Below are positions 13,301-22,015 of a stretch of 64,000 nt of DNA, piece after piece. Position numbers and translations under genes: made by a program. The notes beneath the pieces are model-generated. The model ran no database searches. It saw only the letters and a list, made by a program, of their open reading frames with translations, and had not been told where the DNA came from. This stretch comes from Gigantopelta aegis. Lineage: Eukaryota > Mollusca > Gastropoda > Neomphalida > Peltospiridae. The stretch lies in contig NC_054704.1 of NCBI RefSeq assembly GCF_016097555.1, forward strand, positions 76,940,138-77,004,137. The letters run 5' to 3'. Position 1 is the first letter of the stretch; every line of letters starts with the position of its first letter.

Positions 13301-16300
13301 GTAGGATATTTTGCACATGTTAAAAAGGATCATATTGTTCATATATCATATGGAGCATCCCTTTGTCAATAACACTAAGACATATATTTAGATCTGGTTT
13401 TACAGAAACAACTGCAAAAGAGATTTACAATAATTTAAAATAGTGGTTCATTTATGTATAGATTTTGAAAATAAACTTAATTTAATCTGTTTTTTGTGTC
13501 ACCATGATAAAATTGAAAAACAAGATATAAGTGATACCTTTTCTGGCAATGGCATCAACTTTTCTGTTCAGATCATTGTTACGTTTTCACGTTTAGATCT
13601 GAGGGTGGGTTTTTTCACAAACTGTAAATCCCAGATAATTGAAACTTGGTTTATAGTTGTATCAGATTCTATATATATATTTTTTAATTTGAATTAATTT
13701 GAATTAAAAATTATTTTAAGCACTAAAAATCATGAAATTTAGATTACATTTTGTGTAAAAAATAAAATTCATCATAAATTTAAATCCATGGAATTCTTTT
13801 GTACTACTATGCCTGAACACCGAACAATCTTAAAACTGTTGTATTTATTTTTCTCATTCCTGGTTTGTGGTACCAGTTTCTAATAATACAAGAGAACTTG
13901 TAACTTTTTCGTTACAGGAACAACAGAAGAAGAGGGAAGAAGAAGTTGAAACACTAAAGAAGGAAATGGAGGAGCTAACATCCAGACTAGAAGCTCTCGA
14001 CATGGAAATGAAGAAATTTACAGCTAGCCAGGCACAAATGGCTGAACAAGTTTTAACCGAAACACGAAAAACACAGGAGAAAGAGAGCAACTTTAGAGTG
14101 AAAAAACAAACCCTTGATTTATTGCCTGATGCAGAAAATAATATATCAAAGTTGCAGGTATATTTATGGTCAAGATTTAATAATTTTAATAATCAGATGA
14201 CTGGTATGCATATTATTGGATGATAAAAATAAAAATAAAAACATTATGCATGGCAGATCCTGCCCAAGTATTTTAAAACTGATGACAACTAAAAAAAATT
14301 TATATATATTTGTCCAGGATCCCATTTTCCTGTATTTTGCAAATCAGTTTTGTCATGATATAATTAATTTACTGGTCATATTGTTACCAGAGAACCTTTC
14401 TTATTGTTATTAAGTTGTTGAGGGCATTTTTTGTTTTTGTTTTGATCTGGCATAAAAAAATATATAAGTCTATAAGATGTATAGACCTGTTTGCATAAAC
14501 TTCTGTTGTGCTGTAAACTATTATTCTTTAGAGGAACATAACATAACTGCACATATTTCAGACATACTATCATTTCCAACATTTGAAAAGAAGTGTAAAC
14601 TTCAGTTGTAATCTGTATCCGTACAAGATCTCTTTTCTGACCTTTTTGTGATTTTAACAATTTTGCATTCATGACCTTATTTTTGTTCTCTTCTTTTATG
14701 TCAATTAGACTGAAAAATCCTTAAAATGTCCAAAGGTTAATTGTAGTGTGTCAAATGTTGTTTTTTCATTATGTGGTGGAAAAACCCTAGAAATTATAAA
14801 AACAAAAGTAATTGACCTGTTTCATGGATATGGATGATACTTGATTCTTGAAAACCTTTTTATGCACCACAATCTGCGTACATAGTGGAATTTGGAGCCA
14901 GTACTTGAGTGAAGTAATTCACTAACTTATCATTTGATTGAGTAAAATAATTCACTGCCGTGTCATTTGATTTTGTATTAGGCTCTTGTTGACGCAAGTG
15001 CAAGTCGTTTGGTATCTTTGGCGAACCAGTGGGAAAAACACCGAGCACCATTGATAGAACAGTACCGTGAATTGAAAAGCTTGAATTCCATGAAAGAGGT
15101 AAGATGAGTAGGATACTAAGAACTAATGAATTGGAGGAAGGCTAAGGTTTTATTATGGGGGTGGGGGTTGTCTTGCTTTAGTGATGTCAAAAGGTGAGAT
15201 ATAGATATTACTTTTTTGATGATGACATCAACTTTTGTATTAAAACGTTTTATGTTTAGCTTCATTTCTCGCTAACTATAGGTCCAGGACCAATGAAACT
15301 TGTGTTTTTATAAAGAATTTGTGAAAACAAAAAATAATTTGGTTGTTCATTATTTCTCTCCTATTGTAATATTTTTGTTATTGTCTGTGTTCGAGTTGTT
15401 CATTTTAAAACAAATTCAATTTTATTATTATTATTTTAATTATGAGGTTATATCTAGTTCATGCTGCAATTGTAAACCTTTTGAAAATACCAACCAGACT
15501 AATTTAACATATAAGATAGTTTAACATGTTTTCATTGTATTCAAAATTTGGTTGCCTTTGAATAATTAATGTTCAAGCATAGAATCCAGCCTGGAATTCA
15601 AGCGAGTGTCTTTTTTGACATGCAAGGCTCTGAATAGTTGATGGGTTAAACATACATAAGTTACAACTTTTGTATTTTGCAGTCTGAAGCCCAGAAGAAA
15701 TTGGTTGAGATAAAAATATTCCGAGCTAGAATGAAAGATGTTGCAGCCGATGCTAGAAATAAAGAAGAGATAGCTAAGCAACTGGTAAGTGTCTGTGTTG
15801 GTTCATAAAACTTAACACAGCAACTGACATTATACACCTTAATTTGCATTATAATTATTTTATATTTTTAACATTTTAATTATTTTTTAATTCCTATTTA
15901 TAAAGAAGATATTAGACCTTAACAAAAATACCAATTAAATTTTAAACTTATAAGTATTATAATTTATCAGTTTAATACGTCTGTAAATATATTCTGGGTG
16001 CTTATTGTTTGGTAAAGATTTATGTCTAACTTTATGGGAAACTTATTTTCTTGCAGCATTCAGAGTATGAACGGATAACAAAAGATGTCAACAGGTCAGC
16101 ATACACCAAAAAAATCATGGAAATAGTCTCCAATATCAAGAAGCAGAAACAAGAAATCGACAAGGTAGAGATTATTACCACTTTTTCAAACTTACGTTAT
16201 GTTTTTAAAGTCTGATTTAATTTATTCAGTTTTGCTACAATGTGATATACTAGTAGCATGTATTACACAAAGTACAATTTAACCATCCTGTTGAATGGGC

Positions 16301-19300
16301 ATATATCGCACTTTCTCATTTTGTAGAGACGTACTAAAATCAGTATATCACAATTTAGAAAGGAACTCTTTTTTTTGTTTAACTTGTTACAAAGGCTTGG
16401 GGACAGGACGTAGCACAGTGGTAAAGTGCTCACTTGCTGCACGGTCTGTCTGAGATCAATTCCTGACTGGGGACCTATTGGGCTATTTCTCGTTCCAAGC
16501 CAGGGCACCAAGACTGGTATATCAAAGGCTGTGGTATGTGCTATCCTGTGTGGGATGGTGCATATAAAAGATCCCTTGCTACTAATGGAAAAACCTAGTA
16601 ACAAGCTCTAAAACTTATATAGCTCCCCTTTTTCCATTCGGTGTACCGATCAATAATGCACCAAATTTCCTTCATTCAAACTGCACTCTTTTTCCCTTTG
16701 GCATTAATCCTTCGGGACATTCCAGATTCCATAGCAACCAAACCAACCCTACTGGTCTGGCTGCTGGTGCTCTCTTGCACCTGCTAGTGCAGGCGGTCCC
16801 TTCTCCTACCTACCCCAACCTTTCCTGTCCTAGACGGAGGAGCCAGCACCTGTACTCATGACAAGCGTGCACTAAAACAGCTTGCTCTGAATGATTATGT
16901 TAATCCCTATACCATACCATACCATAATAGAAAAATGTAGCGGGTTTCCTCTCTAAGAGTTAATGTCAAAATGACCAAATGTTTGACATCTAATATCCAA
17001 TGATTAATAATAAATCAATGTGCTCCGTCGGTGTCATTAAACAAAACAAACTGTACAAAGACTGTATTAGATGGACACCACTTACAATGGCGGTCAAGTC
17101 AGAATAATTCCGTAACATACAACATCTGTATTAATCTATTTTTACTTAATATATTAAGGTACTGGTTGACACCCGTGAAATACAAAAAGAAATCAACCTT
17201 CTTTCTGGGAAACTGGACAGAACATTTATAGTTGCAGATGAACTAATATTCAAGGTGAGTTTAATAGTGGTTAGTGGTTGAAGAAATAAATATTGCCAAA
17301 TGTATCGCAGTTGATTGTAAGAGATCATAGTTTCTAACCCATCAATATGATTTGTTATTTATGATAACACACATACATTTGATATTGATTTAAAGACATA
17401 CAATTGGCTTCTTCTTGGTCGTGACCTGATCACAACAGCTATACAATCCAATCAAATAGGCATGATCGGAATTGGAAGCTACATGTATGTATGTGACATG
17501 CTCTTTGATGCATAAGGGAAATTGCTGTAAACATATTTTAGTTAATAAGATGTTTAAATTTGTTTTAAACCAGGTTTTTAAGGATGTGTAAGAAATACTA
17601 CTACTATATTCATGTCTGTTAAATACCATTTATTTTACAACTAGTTTAAAAATATATCCAACTCGCTTTCGCTCATTAGATACGTTTTGAAAATGAAACT
17701 GCTCGTAAAATAAATGGTATGTAACAGCCACTCATGTAGTGTTCTGTACATTCTAATGGAAACAAATGAGGGAACACTTAGTATTGTCCAGCAGATTTAA
17801 TTCACTACTAACATAGTAATGTCTGTATAACATGTACAAAGATGTAATATGAGACTGAAGGTCAATAAGGTAGAGTTGGTTGTCAATATAACAAGGTTAC
17901 TTTCTGATACATATATTAAGGAGTATTTTGCTTCCACTACTTAGCTTTCGAGGCTACTATGTATGTCTCTTTATTCATTTCAATCAGTACAAAATATTTA
18001 GTAATTAATGAAACATGATAACCACATTTGTTTGGAATGGAACATCAGTTGTTAAAAATCTTCAAGATTTTTTTTATTAGTAAGGCCAAACAAAATAAAT
18101 ATTTGGTATCAGGTCAGCGCACGCGTCTATTTTGACTTTTTAAAAAAAATTTATTTCCTGCGGTATGTCGATTTTTGTTGGAGTAACCTATGGATTATAC
18201 AGAACCCTCATGCTACTTTTTAGGAAAATATTTAGGGTACCAAGGCAAAGGAGGGTGCACCATGGCTATTCAGGATGGATCAAGATGAGGAAGACGTAAA
18301 AAAACTAAATATACCCTCCTTTTGTGTGCAATCCATGCTTTAAAAAAAGAAAGGGGAAAAAAAAAAGCTGCATTGCGGCATCAATTCTGGAACTTTGGTC
18401 TGACCAAAGACCAACTTCTCTATTTTTTTCTCGGCCTAATTAAAGAAAGTATTAATAGTTCATAGTAAGGGCTGATCCAGATTTTATCATAGTATGAGGG
18501 TGAAGTGGGGTGGTGGCAGCAATGTTTTTATATACCCAGCACCCACAAAATAATTTTATACTCAACAAAATTAAACAGGGACCAGTAGACAATATAGGAA
18601 GATTTATTTAATAACAATTTATGATAAACCTGTTTTAAACAATTATGGTAATTTTATATTTTAGGATGCCAAGAAGGACGAGTCTGTGAAAAAAGCCTAC
18701 AGGTTTCTGGCAGCTTTACATGAGGTATGTAAAATACAGTGAAACTCGTCTAAACCGGACACCCATTGGACCAAGTAAAAAGTCCTGTTTTAATGGGTAC
18801 ACTGTAGTTTGAAGAGGTTATATTTTTTACTGATATTTAAAAAAAGGACGTAAAAACGTCCGATTATCAGAGGGGTATTACTGTATATTATATCCAATTC
18901 AGTTTTAGTCAGGTGATCTTGGCTATTTCTGAAGGGTTAGTGGGTTGGGTTTTTTTTAAGTGCAGGACTTGGGTGTGTGTGTGTGTGTAAATACAAAAGA
19001 TAATTCATGTTGTTGTTATTTAGCTCCCTAATTCCATACAAGGCATATATTTACCCACATTAAAAATCTAAACCAGTATTCAATATTCAACATTTACTGA
19101 AAACTTTAAAGATAAAATTGTAACAAAGCATTTTATTTAAAACTACAATGTAATTTTTGACCTTTAAGTAATCTTATGCCTTTCATTTTAGAACTGTGAC
19201 CAGTTAATTAAAACTGTGGAAGAAACGGGAGTAATAATGAGAGAAATAAGGGACTTGGAAGAGCAGGTAAGGTCTTTGTCAGTGTTGTTATGTTATGCTT

Positions 19301-19802
19301 GCCAAAGATGAGATTTTTAACAGCTAGTTGTATTCTTTTAAGTGAAAACCTGTCCAATTTTAGTTTTTGAACAAAGTGTTAGGTTAAATTTAGGCTGTAT
19401 CATGTGTAGTATCCTTGAAGTAAATTTATGTTTGTTTCTTTGGGTTAAGTGCACTAATGAGTGCATTGACATCTAGTTTGTTGGGAATGTATTTGAATTG
19501 CTTAAAGTGAATGTGGCACCTACAGTTAACTTGTGTGAAAAAATACATATTACAAATGGCACACGACAAGTTAATGTATACAAGGTAAGGAAAATAATAA
19601 AGCAAATACATGTAGTTCGAAAACAGTATTTTGTTGTTAATCATTTTATTTTCATCATCAACCTGATTCTGTTTTTTGTTTCCTGCAGATTGAAGCAGAA
19701 CAAAGTAAGAAAGTGTTGGCCAATCTGCAGAAGATTTCCGAAGACTTTCAGCAAATGAAGAAAGAAAATGCAACAATGATCACTAAACTGAAGTCAAAAT
19801 AA
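1396..19802 (+). CDS. CCDC22: CCDC22, coiled-coil domain-containing protein 22 (16 coding exons, complete)
   Basis: CCDC22 is the scaffold of the CCC complex (CCDC22, CCDC93, COMMD proteins), which works with Retriever and WASH in endosomal cargo recycling and also affects NF-kB and cullin control. Exons: 1396-1445, 5391-5562, 6750-6882, 7846-7976, 9321-9405, 9976-10145, 10526-10732, 13241-13300, 13918-14157, 14982-15098, 15683-15784, 16057-16164, 17159-17254, 18665-18724, 19192-19266, 19689-19802. All junctions are GT..AG and phases agree, giving 639 codons against 627 in human. The N-terminal NN-CH domain (about residues 1-115) has MSARFRMGASLA and GELGYQTFLY. Middle marks are SPWTPPHLK and KGSRFAHTEK. 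The C-terminal coiled coil (about 320-639) has NQWEKHRAPL, EIQKEINLLSGKLDRTF and RFLAALHENCDQL. Exon 1 encodes MEEVDKIIIHSL, close to vertebrate starts. Introns hold many transposons; no reading-frame damage is seen. Confidence 0.97.
1622..2430 (+). mobile_element. TTAA-flanked non-autonomous DNA transposon, copy A (CCDC22 intron 1)
   Basis: Flanked on both sides by TTAA (1618-1621 and 2431-2434). The ends are imperfect inverted repeats: left AGGGACACACCCTAGTTACG, right, read inward, AGCCGCACACCCTAGTTCCA. A second copy of nearly the same length lies in reverse at 42086-42906. TTAA target duplication is the mark of piggyBac-type transposases. No transposase is encoded, so the element depends on one elsewhere. 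Two reading frames of about 75 and 112 codons are open in both copies, but the longer one opens with GTG rather than ATG. Confidence 0.85.
2555..3003 (-). repeat. Right arm of the inverted repeat around CCDC22 exon 1
   Basis: Reverse-complement partner of about 295-760. It contains the matching ACAACTTTGGTGTCATTTTA block near 2670 and, at about 2577-2602, a C-rich run of the CCCCACC type that is missing from the left arm. It lies in CCDC22 intron 1, between the TTAA element and the fold-back element at 3053. Confidence 0.6.
3053..3612. mobile_element. Fold-back element: near-complete hairpin of about 560 bp
   Basis: The first half (about 3053-3325) is the reverse complement of the second half (about 3345-3612) over nearly its full length. 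Paired blocks include AGATCACTCTAT with GCGGAATGGCTGACTAC (left, 3127-3165) against GTAGTCAGCCATTCCG and ATAGAGTGATCTC (right, 3507-3544), and ACACACACTAC..CCTGTCAGCACC (left) against GGTGCTGTCAGG..GTAGTGTGTGT (right) beside a loop of about 25 bases. No coding capacity. This is the structure of a fold-back or long-TIR MITE. It sits in CCDC22 intron 1. Confidence 0.8.
3803..4006 (+). mobile_element. SINE family 1, 5'-truncated copy
   Basis: Holds the conserved body and tail of the commonest SINE of this window: CCAGTGCACCACAACTGG, a GTGCATATAAAAGATCCCTT block, ACCAAATGTTTGACATCC, AATAGCCGATGATTAATTAA and GTGTCATTAAACA. The tRNA-like head is missing. It is flanked by TTTTAAAACTTAA-type duplications (about 3791-3803 and 4008-4020) and splits an older repeat that is continuous at 31-104, so it landed after that repeat was copied. 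Confidence 0.85.
5999..6098 (+). mobile_element. SINE family 3, fragment
   Basis: Matches the inner part of the family-3 copies at 26668 and 31437, which lie in the other direction. Shared blocks are CACTAACCACTA, CTGTCCTGGACAG and GAGCCCAGGACAGCATGCTT. It lacks the tRNA-like head. Old and partial. Confidence 0.6.
6134..6286. mobile_element. Small palindromic MITE (CCDC22 intron 2)
   Basis: Terminal inverted repeats of about 30 bases: GTGCTTATAAAACTTTTAGA on the left against GTGCTTATAAAACTTTTTAG read inward from the right, each followed by GTCNAGACTC. The outer borders are GC-rich (AGGCCTG and GGGCCCCG). About 150 bp with no coding capacity, typical of a MITE. It is followed by a short CTGT run at about 6326-6346. 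Confidence 0.75.
7360..7749 (+). mobile_element. SINE family 2, full-length copy with 13 bp target duplication
   Basis: The tRNA-like head (CGGTGGCGTCGTGGCAGG A-box region, GGGTTCGGATCCC B box near 7413) is followed by a body shared with copies at 8779-9172 and 21533-21887 and by a GTTAAATAAAAACACTTC tail. CTGGTTAGTAGCT flanks it at 7347-7359 and 7750-7762. Part of the body (GGTTTCCTCTC, AAAAGATCCCTTGCTGCTAA) is common to family 1. The exact duplication suggests a fairly recent insertion into CCDC22 intron 3. Confidence 0.9.
8779..9172 (-). mobile_element. SINE family 2, full-length copy in reverse
   Basis: Reverse-complement copy of the element at 7360-7749, with the B-box region near 9100 (the TGGGATCTGAACTCAGTACC complement) and the TTATTTAACGACG-type tail at its left end. 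The target duplication CTTCATATGGA lies at 8768-8778 and 9173-9183. It lies in CCDC22 intron 4. Confidence 0.9.
9480..9735 (+). repeat. Two diverged copies of a unit of about 149 bp
   Basis: Two direct copies are offset by about 149 bases. Each has AGGATCATCAAACYTTGC, CAACTTGGGAT or CGACTTGGGAT, and CCATAACTAGGTCAC followed by GACCTACTTTT-like sequence (first near 9503-9585, second near 9650-9735). It lies just inside CCDC22 intron 5, downstream of the exon ending at 9405. No coding capacity is apparent. Probably a fragment of a dispersed repeat with internal duplication. Confidence 0.65.
10932..11097 (+). mobile_element. SINE family 1, 5'-truncated and diverged
   Basis: Contains GCTAATGGAAAAATGTAGCA, GGTTTCCTCTGAAGACTA, CAGAATTACTAAATGTTTGA and a GTTGTTGAACAAAACAAAAC tail. 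The head is absent. A further fragment with AAAGTAGCCCATC and GCTGAGGTGCAGTTAAAC follows to about 11230. It lies in CCDC22 intron 7. Confidence 0.75.
11487..12980 (-). mobile_element. Tc1-like DNA transposon, near full length
   Basis: Terminal inverted repeats of about 25 bases: CTCTTCAAAAGAAGAAACGC on the left against CTCTTCAAAAAAAGAAACGC read inward from the right. TA runs flank both ends (about 11468-11486 and 12981-12999), in keeping with TA target choice. It carries one transposase gene on the reverse strand, with two premature stops. GC content is clearly higher than in the host intron around it. It sits in CCDC22 intron 7, opposite to the gene. Confidence 0.95.
11658..12665 (-). pseudogene. 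Tc1-type transposase (DD34E), broken by two in-frame stops
   Basis: A single frame of 336 codons from ATG (12665-12663) to the natural stop. It has an N-terminal paired-like helix-turn-helix (STISRLWDRYQ, then RPRSGRPRVTT-type linker), a second HTH (SDQTVRNRLREVGI), then the DDE catalytic core: FIDES, QHDNARPHTA and PDLNPIEHLW. Spacing from the second D to the E is 34 residues, as in Tc1. TAG at codon 129 (12279-12281) and TGA at codon 152 (12210-12212, right after FIDES) interrupt it; there is no frameshift. It cut and pasted the element at TA sites when intact. A related but more decayed copy is at 35022-35994. Confidence 0.93.
16398..17051 (+). mobile_element. SINE family 1, full length, split by another retroposon
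   Basis: The head at about 16408-16460 (GTAGCACAGTGGTAAAGTGC A-box region, GAGATCAATTCCTGACTGG B-box region), then GGGCTATTTCTCGTTCCA, the TATCAAAGGCTGTGGTATGT body and GATCCCTTGCTACTAATGG. It is interrupted at 16594-16924 and resumes with AAAATGTAGCGGGTTTCCTC through to GTCATTAAACAAAACAAACT. This is the best copy for seeing the whole family-1 layout apart from 45414. It lies in CCDC22 intron 12, ending about 100 bases before the exon at 17159. Confidence 0.88.
16594..16924 (+). mobile_element. Retroposon inserted in the SINE, with a CCATA-repeat tail
   Basis: A 331 bp insert flanked by TAATGGAAAAA (16583-16593) and TAATAGAAAAA (16925-16935), 10 of 11 bases equal, as a retroposition target duplication. 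The 3' end is a short tandem run CCCTATACCATACCATACCA, a microsatellite tail like those of some non-LTR retroposons. No tRNA head or reading frame is recognised. The family is unknown to me; it is a SINE or the truncated 3' end of a LINE. Confidence 0.75.
17625..17720. repeat. Short inverted-repeat element, related to 36815-36895
   Basis: The ends pair as TACCATTTATTTTACAA against TGTAAAATAAATGGTA-like sequence (CTCGTAAAATAAATGGTA). Inside is ATCCAACTCGCTTTCGCTC, with a diverged relative near 36830-36870 (TATCAAACTTTCTTTTGCTC followed by GATACATTTTAAAA). Probably a small MITE; low detail. Confidence 0.45.
18737..18883. mobile_element. Small pogo-like MITE with TA target duplication (CCDC22 intron 14)
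   Basis: The ends begin CAGTGAAACTCGTCTAAACC on the left and, read inward, CAGTAATACCCCTCTGATAA on the right, with CGGAC following at similar depth. TA flanks both sides (18735-18736 and 18884-18885). Relatives lie at about 46755 and 63665-63826. It starts 12 bases after the donor site of the exon ending at 18724, so that donor is squeezed against the transposon. Confidence 0.7.
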
Positions 19803-20028
19803 ATCTGGGCTGTGAACAGAACACTCTATTAAGTGCAATAACAATGGACACATACTATATCATGCATATGTGGGATCACCAATATGTCCAGATTTATACA
19901 GAATGTATTGTGTATCCTAACAAGCTTTTTCTCATTCATATTAAATGGAAAGTACCAAGTTTACATATGCGTATTTTAACAGGTATTTAACTATTATATT
20001 TGAGATGCAAATCTTTGAATACATGACC

Positions 20029-20034
20029 AATAAA
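20029..20034 (+). terminator. Candidate CCDC22 polyadenylation signal
   Basis: Canonical AATAAA 227 bases after the stop codon, the first such hexamer downstream on this strand. Cleavage would fall near 20045-20060. No transcript evidence is available here. Confidence 0.5.
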
Positions 20035-21137
20035 GGTGCTAATTTAACAATCCAGACTTTTAAAGGGTTGTTATCAGATTGTGGTGTCACAACTCCAGAA
20101 GCATTTAGAGATTTTCATTATGTAGATGCATGCAAGTGTTTCTACAGTAGTACGATTCGAAATGTGTCCCTGGTAATCCCAGGGTTTGACTTCTTAAATT
20201 TGACTTGACACCATTGCTTTGAAATTGGGAATTTTAAGCCAAGTTAAAATTTAAAAGAGTAATCCTATACAGGTACTTGTATTTATTCAAATTAATACAT
20301 CTATTTTGCATTATGAAATGTTATAGGGGAGGGAAGAGGTGTTTGTCAAGTGTTAAGTATCATTTTCAAAATATATTTTTATATAATTAAAAAAAAAAGG
20401 GAATTAATTGCATTCATATTGGGAATTTTTTTACTACAAAATTGGGAATAAAAAACCGATATAGCCTTTGGGGAATGGTGCCGATTATCGGAGTCCAGAA
20501 ACATAGCTGATAAAACCCTGAATCCAGACTTCTTTATATACTCAACAAAATTAATTAAGAGCTTGTAGATTTTTTGGCAGATTTCTTTAAATATGATTTT
20601 TTGTTTTTTAATTACAGCTTCTTCCATTGTAAGTTGTGAACATTTTGGTATATAGGATATTCTTAAATTATTGATCTTAATCAATTTTGAGTATATTTTC
20701 AGGACATAATAGCGAAATCTGGACGGACTTCATAAGCTAAATGGCACGACATAACAAATATGTTGTACTTACACCTACAAAGCTGTAATTCAAACTGCAT
20801 ACTTGAATTATGTGCGTAAAATATGTCTGATCACTTACAAGATAAACTATACATTATGAATGAATTTAATGAAAGTAAATTTCATTTTAAATCAAAGATG
20901 TTTGTCTTTGATATATTCGAACATGTCTGATGACAGATGTAACATACATGCATTATATATTCAGATGTTACAAAAGTAAAGTTTATTTTTAAAAGAAGCC
21001 AATTTTCATTTTGTCTTTCATGTGTCCAATATAAATGGATTCCTATCCACACTAACCACCACAGATCTTGTACAGAATCTGACGAATTCCACTTGGAACA
21101 GAGCAGTTTCGCTTGTACAAGTACAAACTAGCAAAAT

Positions 21138-21375
21138 CTGATGGCTTGGTGAGGAGAGATTTAGTTCAGTTGACCCATTGGGTTTTTCCTATCCCAACTA
21201 GTATATCAACATGTCTTGTATGTGGGAAAGTGCATATTAAAAGAAATCTCTTGCTGCTAGTGACAAAATGTAGTCCGTTTCCTATGAAGACAGTGTCAAA
21301 ATAACCAAATGTTTAACATCCAGTATCTGATCATTATTTAATCGATGCAGTTGTCTCACTAAATAAAATATAAAC
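21138..21375 (+). mobile_element. SINE family 1, diverged copy
   Basis: Recognisable by CCCATTGGGTTTTTCCTATC, AACTAGTATATCAAC, GTGGGAAAGTGCATATTAAA, ATAACCAAATGTTTAACATC and a final GTCTCACTAAATAAAATA. Many changes from the other copies, so older. Confidence 0.65.
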
Positions 21376-21532
21376 TATAACTTTGTTGTGTAGTCAGAAT
21401 GCAGTATTTCTGGATGCTAAAATGATTTCAACACCTTATAAGTATAAGGGTGTAAAACCCAGTCAGTTTGCAAGTGCTCCACCACCTTATCATACTGCTC
21501 GTTTCTTCAAACATGCATATTTAGGAATTTGA

Positions 21533-21887
21533 AAGAAACATTTTATTTACGGTTATATGGTGTCAGACATATGGTTAATGACCACACAGATTTTGAAAGG
21601 AAACCCGCTGTCGCCACTACATAGACTACTCTTTCTGATTAGCAGCAAGGGGTCTTTTATTTGCACTTCCCACAGGCAGGATAGCACAAACCATGGCCTT
21701 TGTTGAACCAGTTATGGATCACTGGTCGGTGCAAGGGGTTTACACCTACCCACTGAGCCTTGCGGAGCACTCACTCCGGGTTTGGAGTCGGTATCTGTAT
21801 TAAAAATCCCATGCCTCGACTGGGATCCGAACCCAGTACCTACCAGCCTGTAGACCGATGGCCTAACCACGACGCCACCGATGCTGG
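21533..21887 (-). mobile_element. SINE family 2, full length in reverse, exact 15 bp target duplication
   Basis: Reverse-complement copy of the 7360 element, with head complement GACTGGGATCCGAACCCAGT near 21815-21835. TATTTAGGAATTTGA flanks it at 21518-21532 and 21888-21902 without mismatch, implying a young insertion just beyond the MCTS1 3' end. Confidence 0.92.
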
Positions 21888-22015
21888 TATTTAGGAATTT
21901 GATTCTTATATGAAGCACAACAATTTTTCGAGATGCAATGTTTTAATTGGGATATTTACAATGGTACACTTTGACGTAGCACATTTTACACAATTGAGTC
22001 TAAAATTAACATTTG

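Larger units (their letters stand above)
19803..22015. other. Space between the convergent CCDC22 and MCTS1 stop codons
   Basis: Holds the 3' UTR of CCDC22 up to about the AATAAA at 20029, anonymous AT-rich sequence to 21137, a degenerate family-1 SINE, a recent family-2 SINE, and the probable 3' UTR of MCTS1 (reverse-strand ATTAAA at 21942-21947, about 70 bases past its stop). No further gene is seen. Confidence 0.6.

Noticed and set aside
19945-20208. 87-codon frame after the CCDC22 stop
   Set aside because: Lies across the 3' UTR and the AATAAA signal; no recognisable domain or splice sites.
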